In this document: positions 54,001 through 60,000 of the stretch, piece after piece | How the letters are laid out: each line of letters begins with the position of its first letter | Position numbering within the stretch: the first letter of the stretch is position 1 | Source: Tubulanus polymorphus | Lineage: Eukaryota > Nemertea > Palaeonemertea > Tubulaniformes > Tubulanidae | Length of the DNA: 60,000 nt | Direction of reading: 5' to 3' | NCBI RefSeq assembly: GCF_964204645.1 | Contig: NC_134031.1 | Location: 19,963,307 to 20,023,306 of the forward strand | Made by a program: the position numbers and the translations under genes | Notes under the pieces: generated by a model | Database searches by the model: none | The model's input: only the letters and a program-made list of their open reading frames with translations | What the model was told of the DNA's origin: nothing

Positions 54001-57000
54001 TAGAAATACAAACGAAACATACGTGGCATTTAGGCATCACCAGCAAGGGGAATAATGTGGTAAATTATCAATTATTGAATTAATTATCAAGGATTGTAAA
54101 TAAAAGCAATTCTATAAAGCTTGGGAACCGCTTTTCAAAATATCTTAGTGAGATCCCCTAACGCCTTTACAGTAGAATTCATTGTAAATTAAAGTTGATC
54201 GATTTGATCGAATATAAAGAGGTTCTCTATACCAAAAACTAGCATTCAAAATCAATGACAACCAATAAATCAAAACCGATAAAAAGGACATATTACCTTG
54301 AATGGTCTTTCGACGTATTCTCCGACGAGGACGGCTCCAAGGTCTACAACACCTTCGACGGTCAGTTTAACTTTTGGAGCAACTCCTTTCCCGGTCAGTG
54401 TTATGTGTAATGTTGAATACGGTGTCGAAACTTTCAACACTTCATAATACTGTAAAACATCGCATAGAAAATCAGCGAGCAGAAAATACAGACGTGTAAA
54501 AAATTCAGTATAATCTCTGAACACAACTTACGATATTATTCTTCGTCGGGGTAAATGAAATGAGTAGAGTATGAGTTCCGTCTGGAGGTAGTGATCGTAG
54601 TGCGTTCAGCAGTAGGAATGGACCGTTTGTATTCAATATACTCGACGTGAGCTGAACACCAGAAATTAAGGTTAAATCATACACATTTTTAACGAAAAAT
54701 TTTACACGTTTTGAAAAAAACAGCAGATTGATTTTATGGGAATTTACTTCGATGGAATTAATTTCGAGGCAGTTGTAGCGATGACTAGCTGTCATCACAC
54801 GGAGTAGAAATATTTCAAACATTTTGTCAAATAAGGGTGAAACAATCAGCTCAGTGGAGAACCAAGTATTCTCTGATTTCTTGAAATATATACACGTACA
54901 AACAAAAGGATACGTCTAAAGTTTTATCGGAGATATTCTGTATCGAGATCGATTTGATGACGTTTTGACCTTTAGATACTTCTCCGAAATGAGTCGTCGT
55001 ACGTCCACTGTCCGAGATGACGACGAGCTCTGGTTTAATTACCGGACAATGTACAACCAGATACAAAGTATTGTGAACGCTGAAACAAAGTCAGACAAAT
55101 CTAGAAGAGTTTGAGTTTAAAACAACCTTGAACAGTTCTGAAGATTGCGTTATTTGAAAACATCGACTCACTTCCACTATTGTATTTTAAAACTTGACTA
55201 CAGAATCGATTTATCAAAACTCAACCAAATACTATGGAACAGGATCCAGGTCTACAGTTTTTGAGTAAGAATTGACTTCAGGTTTAAAACGTAGAAAATC
55301 TGAACTCTATCATCAGATGTATGGAACTGGATGCTGGTCCAAGGAGTAACTATCAGCGAATCAACCAACAACTTGTTCCTCCCACCCATTAAACTATACC
55401 TGTACGGCAATTCACCCGGTTTTCCACACTTTCCTGATCCGACATAACACGGTATAACGTATGTGTTAAAATCACCCTTATACGTGCGTAGCAATGCTCC
55501 ATGAGCTTGAGAATATTCATCGGAACTGTGAGAAAAACAAATCAATCAAGCTTCAATATCGGAGACTTTCAAACTTGAAACCGCGAAAGATTTTCGAGAA
55601 AAAAGACTTACTCTGAATTGATTTCATCTGGTTTCGGCATTTCGACAGGTTCAGGTCCACTAACCAGTAGATCAGACGGAGCGTCTTTTTGCGTCTGCGT
55701 CTTTGATGATTTACCTTTCGCCGATGAACCTCGTTTTCCACCACCGGCTGCTTTCTTCTAAAATCAGCAGCAGGTTTAAAAACATGAATTATAATCACGA
55801 ATCTACATCTAAATAATACTTGAAGTGACTAAAATATGGAACGAATTCAAATCCCCACTGATTTCACACAGAGATTACTGGTAAAAACCAAAACAAAAGG
55901 GTAACAAGAGCTCCCCCTCTCACCCATTCTATGCCTATCTCCCTCCTTCCATTCTTTCTTGCCCCCTCTCACCTCCCTCCCATTTACCCTCTCTCTCTAT
56001 CACCCTCTTTAGGGGTGGATCTAGGAAATTCGGAAGAAAAGAAAAGGCCGTTCAGATGAAGCAGCTACGGCATTTCTTTTGGGGTCCCACCATCATTCAT
56101 TATCAGAAGAAATACATCCGGTAATATGCAATTTCCAAAAGAATGACCCCTGAGACCACCCTCTAAATCTGCCCCTACTCCTTGACTTACAGTAGCTTCC
56201 TCCTGTTTTTCATTTTCTCTCTGCACAGCCAAATGATACTCTTTCAAAGCTTGTGCCTCCAGTGCTTTGAACATCACCAGCGCCGCTTCCTCGCAAATTG
56301 TTCTTTCACCGAGCGTCGGAGCAAATCGAACTTGAACGCGTATTTTCTATTTACATTACAAATAAACTCATAAACTCAAAGATGAAGAAATTCGAGTAAC
56401 TTTTTTTGTCAATAAGTGATGGTTGATACCTGATTCGGCTCCACTGTGCCGACTGACGGAGATACAATCAGAGGTGCACCTGCAGGCACCACGAATTCAA
56501 ATGAAGTCGGACCAACAGGAGCAATTTCACCTAAATAGAAAGCTATCGGTTACTTCATGTCAAAAATAAAACATAAACCATTATAAGCTCAAATTTTCTT
56601 TTTATCAAATCCTTCACACTAAAAAAATGAGAAAATGCAGCCCGAACCGTTTGTTTACTTTATTCACCATTTAGATTATATCCCAAGTCTTTGTCAGGAA
56701 TACTGTCAATTCAAAAGAGAACAGTTTGCTGAAGATGACTATTAGGATATAGTCAAAACGTTGAATAGATTATAGTAGCTCAAGGAAACAAAGCTGACTT
56801 CATCAATAGTTATTATGTTCATTACCTTTTCCAATTCTAGGTACAGGATGCGTAAACTCATTCATATCCGTATGATTATTAATAACGTGTATTGATTTCG
56901 TTGATACGTCGTTCAAACTGGTTGCGGCAAAATGTACGATCTGATGAGATAACTCCAGCGGAGGATGAACTCCGACGCCTTTACACTGAATCTTGAACTG

Positions 57001-59826
57001 TCTAGAAATACACAACAAAGAAACAACCGTTTTTACTCTTATTTTCAATTTCGAAGCCGAATAATTAATGAGATATGAGACTCGTCGATACCTGTTGATC
57101 AAAGACTTGCACGTTAATTCAAAAGAAAAGTTCCTCGCTTTCTTCGGACTGAAGATGATATCGAGTTCAATAGTTTCTAATGGCAACAACGTTCCAAATC
57201 CATCATTCGGCTGTACATCGACATACTACAATGGATGAATACAATGAAATTCATATCCAAGATATAAAATGCATATTACAAGCAGGATTTACATGCAATT
57301 TAATGATTCTACTTACATCAGGTAAACCAACGAACCCGAATTTCTGTGGCAAGATTGATTTGTTCGTCAGTTGAACGGTTGTTTTCGTAGATTCATGAAT
57401 CGTACAATGACCGAAATCGATTTTCGTCTGGTCGAATTCCATGTCCGACGGAGTAACAACGGCGTGAACTACAAACGGAACTGGCTGTGTCTGGAATGAG
57501 GAAGAGAGAAATCAGATACATCAGGAAATTATCTCTCAATTAATAGTCTGGAACCATAACTGTTACAATTAATCCTCATCACATTCACAATGATTATCAA
57601 TTATCTTTAGCCTCAATACAGTTTCAATTGTCAGTATGTCACTTGTCCACTGGAAAACTTTTACCAATCTATGAGAAACTGCAGCCCCTGGTTTATAACA
57701 ATAGGACAAAACTTTATAGTTACTGACCTGATCTGCGACTCTGATGATCATTGGAGCTTCTAAAACTCCAGTTTCGCTATCAAAATATTTCAACGCTTCA
57801 GCTGGAAGTGTTTGCCTGAAATGGATACAAAGAAATAGGTTTCATTCCCAACACATATTACGATAACATACATGTTTACGAAATGGATTAGATCTGGTTA
57901 AACCTCGGAAGGAACTTTAGCTGAGCCGAGAACTGAGATTGAGCCTGGATGTAACCGGTTTTTGGGAGCAGTTCGATATGATTTTTCAACTCTTTACAGA
58001 CTTCAAACTTCAATCTCAAAGCAGTCGTCGCTCTGGAAAATAACAAGATAACATGATCATCAAAGTTTTCAGGGTGGCCACTTTCCACCCATTTACAAAT
58101 CCCCCCCTGAGTTTTCCCTGATTCTTCCATGTGATAACACAATATTTCCCCGAGTGAATCAGAGGTTTGAAATGTAACAATTCATTTATTTTTCAATCAA
58201 TGACGTACTGATAAAGAAACATGTGGTCAACAGCATGATCAGAATATCCTGACTTTTCCTGGGTTTTGATAAAATATGTCAAATTCCCTGATTTTTTTCT
58301 AGATTTTCTAATTCCCAGAGATTTCCAGGTAAGTTTCCAAGGTGAATATATCATCTGTTGCTGAGCAATAATTCAAACTCACCGATTATTAACAATGATA
58401 GTATCCTGGTACAGTCGATCGTACATACAGATCTTTAGATCAACGTTTTGTCTTTCGACCCAAACAGGAACGTCGATAGCGTTTGCGATAGCGTTTACAT
58501 TGATCTGAAATTCAAACATGTTTTTACAGGACTGATAGACTGATATTCATCTCAGTATTTCAGAGATAAATTAAGATGACATTTGTTGATTTAGCAATCT
58601 ATTTTCTGACAGTTTCGAACTTCATCATCAAAGAAACAAAATAACATAATAATGATAATAAATTGTTAAATCATCAACTTTGGGTTTTGTTCATTGATAA
58701 ATCTTCGGGGCCAATTTGAAAGATAAGATTTCAACCCGAGATTCACTTGGACTTTCAAGAAAAAGTCATCATTGCTTACATTATCTGAAGGTGGGTCGGA
58801 AAATGAGAGAATGAAGTCGACGTCAACTCTTCCGGGTATCGTCGGCTGCCAAATAATCTCTAAACGAACTGATGAAAACGGTCCGATCTCTCCGTTAGAA
58901 ACCTGAAATCACATTCAAGATTATCGATAAAAATGCAAATAACTCTTCTCACGATAATGAACACTGATAGATGATGGAGAATTCAAGATGATATCTGCCG
59001 GCAACGCAAATACTTACACATCCGATTTGCATGCCGTCTAAAGTTGAGAAATCTTCGATTTCACTCATCTCATGTTCCAGTAATGGTGGCGACATGTCTC
59101 TCATTGTTTGTTCTTCCTCAGCTTCCTTCTGCTCTTCTCGTTCTTCTTCACCTCCTCCAAACTCTTTACCATCGATGCTTCGATCGGTTGCCACATCTTC
59201 AACTCCAGTCTCACTGATTTCTAAGGCGCCTCCTAAAAATCAGTTTTAAAATTGGATTCTTTCAAGATTTTAACATTTAACAGTGTTATGGATTTAATGC
59301 TCCATTTCATTTCAAATGCATGGTGCCTAAAAACTGAAATTATTTTCAAAACATCAAAATCATGGTTCGTAGGCATGTAAAAATACAGAAAACATATTAA
59401 TACATTTTGTCTACTTCAGAAAATAGTGGCTTTTTTCTCTGGTTCAACTTGAGTGAAAGCAGAATTTTTGGCAATCTTTCAATAGTGTAAAATGGACTGA
59501 AAATCAGAAACTATTTTAGGTACTGGTGTGTTGCGTAATTCAATGCGCTTTAGCATTGTTCAGAATGAAATAGACATTAGGATGTTCCGGTTATCTAAAA
59601 CTTACCGGTTTCATCGGATCTTTTAGTCCCTGGTTGATCTTTTTTCTCCGTGAGTTCATCTGATTCTGCAGACAATGGTCGATCGATATCGGTCATCGTC
59701 TACGAATAAATGTAAAATACATGGACAACTATCAACATTATTTACTAGTTAAAATCATCTAAGAATCCATACACACCTCACGTCCCAGAGAAGTTGTGGC
59801 TGATGTTACCGTTCGTGGTTTTAAAG
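50976..59826 (-). CDS. CFAP74: CFAP74-like cilia- and flagella-associated protein (3' two-thirds, spliced, 25 exons)
   Basis: Read right to left, 25 exons join in one frame with no internal stop: 3,050 nt, about 1,015 residues plus stop. The gene is cut by the right window edge, so the N-terminus is missing. Family knowledge: CFAP74/FAP74 is a central-apparatus protein of motile cilia (C1d projection complex with FAP54, FAP46 and FAP221), built of repeated Ig-like ASH domains. Seen: several ASH-type signatures with a FG or LG motif followed by an aligned strand, e.g. IDFGHCTIHESTKTTVQLTN, LSHQIVHFAATSLND, TTHFGEVSKGQ, VDLGAVLVGEYVERPF; the blocks VDVQPNDGFGTLLPLET, GPTSFEF and VGTQNYSGKSVF fit CFAP74 from memory better than HYDIN, CFAP47, CFAP65 or DLEC1. 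An acidic Glu-rich linker (exon at 59018) and a Lys/Ser-rich linker (exon at 55612) separate domains. Final identity needs a database search. Confidence 0.85.
51169..51234 (-). CDS. CFAP74: CFAP74 exon (66 bp)
   Basis: 22 codons, phase 0-0, acceptor attttgcag, donor GTAAGT. GMIEAGTKKPIVFTWTPPAG closes with an ASH-type 'v.ftW.PP' strand. Confidence 0.92.
51325..51393 (-). CDS. CFAP74: CFAP74 exon (69 bp)
   Basis: 23 codons, phase 0-0, acceptor cattttcttgcag, donor GTATGT. NGEFILDNPTAIQAKGFNVE then PQK. Confidence 0.92.
51491..51622. mobile_element. inverted-repeat element with GAGAGAAATCCCACAATAAC ends
   Basis: Arms of about 24 bp: GAGAGAAATCCCACAATAAC.. and ..GTTATTGTGGGATTTCTCTC, nearly perfect, around an 85-bp middle. 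Part of an arm recurs at 51635 (AAATCCCACAATAA). Confidence 0.85.
52010..52165. repeat. dispersed repeat, partner of 25120-25320
   Basis: See 25120-25320 for the shared blocks. Confidence 0.5.
52616..52743 (-). CDS. CFAP74: CFAP74 exon
   Basis: 128 bp, phase 1 in and 0 out, donor GTAAAC. The acceptor (ttttttttttcatgaag) is unusual because its last bases before AG are purine-rich. KTYAKSFLVTCKSVMKDDEY then GEVFVGCVRTMAVSQKK. Confidence 0.87.
52855..52928 (+). ncRNA. tRNA-like sequence in a CFAP74 intron
   Basis: A-box-like TGGTCTACTGGTTAGCAC and an intact T-arm (CCGGG TTCAATC CCCGG). The anticodon arm and acceptor stem do not fold well and the strand is opposite to CFAP74, so a tRNA-derived SINE or pseudogene is likely. 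Confidence 0.5.
53009..53135 (-). CDS. CFAP74: CFAP74 exon
   Basis: 127 bp, phase 0 in and 1 out, donor GTAAGG. AGHYIQLIGTAQEHIMFMGG then ESLSVLPVTDIEE. Confidence 0.9.
53228..53316 (-). CDS. CFAP74: CFAP74 exon
   Basis: 89 bp, phase 1 in and 0 out, donor GTAATA. GESREIMITFAPDHSSEFYS then VVSLFGQ; ends an ASH domain. Confidence 0.92.
53397..53462 (-). CDS. CFAP74: CFAP74 exon (66 bp)
   Basis: Phase 1 in and 1 out, donor GTGAGT. TQNYSGKSVFDCVPSEGIIS continues the CFAP74-type VGTQN.SG.SVF block. Confidence 0.92.
53528..53815. repeat. CCCTGA dispersed repeat copy
   Basis: GGGGTGGCCACT opening followed by several TTTCCCTGACT/ATCCCTGA units within a CFAP74 intron. Related sequence: 8868-8918, 23977-24055, 39950-40165, 41095-41205, 48258-48345, 58062-58325 and 59855-59995. 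Confidence 0.7.
53867..53999 (-). CDS. CFAP74: CFAP74 exon, ASH domain
   Basis: 133 bp, phase 0 in and 1 out, donor GTTAGT. STLAVEFAIKLDSNSLKRYQ then PAFIKQPDPAKQTVV. Confidence 0.9.
54297..54449 (-). CDS. CFAP74: CFAP74 exon, ASH domain
   Basis: 51 codons, phase 0-0, donor GTAATA. LHITLTGKGVAPKVKLTVEG then VDLGAVLVGEYVERPFK. Confidence 0.93.
54532..54651 (-). CDS. CFAP74: CFAP74 exon, ASH domain
   Basis: 40 codons, phase 0-0, donor GTAAGT. ILNTNGPFLLLNALRSLPPD then HTLLISFTPTKNNI. Confidence 0.93.
54914..55079 (-). CDS. CFAP74: CFAP74 exon, ASH domain
   Basis: 166 bp, phase 2 in and 0 out, donor GTATCC. NTLYLVVHCPVIKPELVVIS, TTHFGEVSKGQNVIKSISIQ and NISDKTLD: clear ASH signature. Confidence 0.93.
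55400..55525 (-). CDS. CFAP74: CFAP74 exon
   Basis: 126 bp, phase 2 in and 2 out, donor GTATAG. ALLRTYKGDFNTYVIPCYVG and GELPY; begins a new ASH domain. Confidence 0.9.
55612..55757 (-). CDS. CFAP74: CFAP74 exon, Lys/Ser-rich linker
   Basis: 146 bp, phase 0 in and 2 out, donor GTAAGT. KKAAGGGKRGSSAKGKSSKT is a basic low-complexity linker, followed by an acidic MPKPDEINS. Confidence 0.85.
55905..56015. repeat. pyrimidine-rich tract in a CFAP74 intron
   Basis: CCCCCTCTCACC, CTCCCTCCTTCC, CCCCCTCTCACCTCCCTCCC and CTCTCTCTCTATC runs; purine-rich on the coding strand. Confidence 0.8.
56191..56346 (-). CDS. CFAP74: CFAP74 exon, helical Glu/Lys segment
   Basis: 52 codons, phase 0-0, donor GTAAGT. 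KIRVQVRFAPTLGERTICEE ends the ASH strand; the following EAQALKEYHLAVQRENEKQE looks helical. Confidence 0.88.
56430..56530 (-). CDS. CFAP74: CFAP74 exon
   Basis: 101 bp, phase 1 in and 0 out, donor GTATCA. GPTSFEFVVPAGAPLIVSPS then GTVEPNQ. Confidence 0.92.
56826..57001 (-). CDS. CFAP74: CFAP74 exon, ASH domain
   Basis: 176 bp, phase 2 in and 1 out, donor GTAATG. FKIQCKGVGVHPPLELSHQ, IVHFAATSLNDVSTKSIHV and NEFTHPVPRIGKG cover the boundary between two ASH domains. Confidence 0.93.
57092..57225 (-). CDS. CFAP74: CFAP74 exon, ASH domain
   Basis: 134 bp, phase 0 in and 2 out, donor GTATCG. Encodes YVDVQPNDGFGTLLPLETIE and DIIFSPKKARNFSFELTCK; the 'P.e...l.i.fsP' and 'f.f.L' pattern is the second half of an ASH domain. 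Confidence 0.93.
57317..57490 (-). CDS. CFAP74: CFAP74 exon, ASH domain
   Basis: 58 codons, phase 0-0, donor GTAAGT. VVHAVVTPSDMEF then IDFGHCTIHESTKTTVQLTN then LPQKFGFVGLPD is a textbook ASH signature and closely resembles CFAP74 as I recall it. Confidence 0.93.
57728..57815 (-). CDS. CFAP74: CFAP74 exon
   Basis: 88 bp, phase 2 in and 0 out, donor GTCAGT. Encodes QTLPAEALKYFDSETGVLEA and PMIIRVADQ, closing one ASH domain. Confidence 0.86.
57904..58032 (-). CDS. CFAP74: CFAP74 exon, ASH domain
   Basis: 129 bp, phase 2 in and 2 out, acceptor gttattttccag, donor GTTTAA (weak). Encodes ATTALRLKFEVCKELKNHIE and SQFSAQLKFLPR. Confidence 0.82.
58062..58325. repeat. CCCTGA dispersed repeat copy
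   Basis: Begins TCAGGGTGGCCACTTTCC and contains TGAGTTTTCCCTGATTCTTC and TCCTGACTTTTCCTGGG, in a CFAP74 intron. Confidence 0.7.
58383..58504 (-). CDS. CFAP74: CFAP74 exon, ASH domain
   Basis: 122 bp, phase 0 in and 2 out, donor GTGAGT. Encodes DVPVWVERQNVDLKICMYDR and ends in VNNR, the 'nNr' turn of an ASH strand. Confidence 0.88.
58780..58902 (-). CDS. CFAP74: CFAP74 exon, ASH-type strands
   Basis: 41 codons, phase 0-0, donor GTAAGC. VSNGEIGPFSSVRLEIIWQP followed by GRVDVDFILSFSD has the alternation of an Ig-like beta sandwich (proline-bounded strand pair typical of ASH domains). Confidence 0.88.
59018..59232 (-). CDS. CFAP74: CFAP74 exon, Glu-rich segment
   Basis: 215 bp, acceptor gatttttag, donor GTAAGT. 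Contains an extended Glu/Gln/Lys run (GGEEEREEQKEAEEEQ), likely helical, then MSPPLLEHEMSEIEDF and DGMQIGC. Confidence 0.88.
59606..59699 (-). CDS. CFAP74: CFAP74 exon, acidic linker
   Basis: 94 bp, phase 0 in and 1 out, donor GTAAGT. Encodes TMTDIDRPLSAESDELTEKK, a charged linker. Confidence 0.75.
59777..59826 (-). CDS. CFAP74: CFAP74 exon (first visible)
   Basis: 50 bp with acceptor tttcag and donor GTGTGT; two bases complete a codon from an exon outside the window or in unseen sequence. Encodes LKPRTVTSATTSLGRE. Confidence 0.65.
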
Positions 59827-60000
59827 CTGAAATTTGAAAGAAAGTTTTTACTATAACTAGGATTTCCCAGAAATTTCTAGGTTTTAAATGTTCCGAGATT
59901 TTAGGCAAAATTTATCAAATTCCCCGAGTTTTCACTGATTTATTTGTAGACTTTTCTGGAGTCATCCAGATTTTCCTCGTCAGCGGCCACCCTGTAAACC
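59827..60000 (-). other. CFAP74 intron cut by the window edge
   Basis: CCCTGA-family sequence ending GCGGCCACCCTG; no exon seen before the edge. Confidence 0.6.

Overview
The window is nuclear DNA of an animal. It has spliced genes with GT-AG introns, about 40 % GC, CpG-rich exons and many tandem arrays and short inverted-repeat transposons. The composition, the 100-400 bp introns of the ciliary gene and the degenerate 'CCCTGA' dispersed repeat suggest a marine invertebrate, most likely a lophotrochozoan such as a mollusc. That is inference; nothing in the window fixes the species.

Two protein-coding genes can be assembled exon by exon, and they converge. On the + strand, 27.0-50.0 kb carries an orthologue of PLEKHG5 (Syx), a RhoA-directed guanine nucleotide exchange factor: a basic/serine-rich N-terminal part, a Dbl-homology domain over six exons (37745-44409), a PH domain over three exons (44945-46282), a 552-codon serine-rich tail in one exon (46552-48209), and a tiny last coding exon (48753-48762) that gives a Ser-Glu-Val C-terminus, the PDZ ligand expected of the family. 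On the - strand, 60.0-50.98 kb carries the last 25 exons (about 1,015 codons) of a CFAP74 orthologue, a multi-ASH-domain protein of the ciliary central apparatus. Its 5' part lies beyond the right edge. The two 3' ends are about 1 kb apart, and the gap holds a foldback element and a tRNA-like element.

Region by region: 1-27 kb has no exon I can support. It is either the large intron or the upstream flank of the PLEKHG5 gene, since the first visible exon starts in mid-codon and the N-terminal Ras-binding-like region is not seen. This stretch is full of tandem arrays (18-, 33-, 61-, 42-, 29- and about 20-bp units and a 760-bp purine tract) and of a dispersed element with AGCCGCGATCAC ends. 27-50 kb is PLEKHG5, whose introns hold a 27-copy 26-bp array, a (TA)n tract, two near-identical 356-bp TTAA-flanked elements in opposite orientation, a recent 261-bp tandem duplication and foldback elements. 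50-60 kb is CFAP74 with compact introns.

The two genes have no evident functional link: one controls Rho signalling at junctions, synapses or the cytoskeleton, the other is part of the motile axoneme. The points most worth a second look are the SEV micro-exon, a possible cassette-exon pair at 31.5/33.3 kb, the GC-AG intron and the inverted twin elements.
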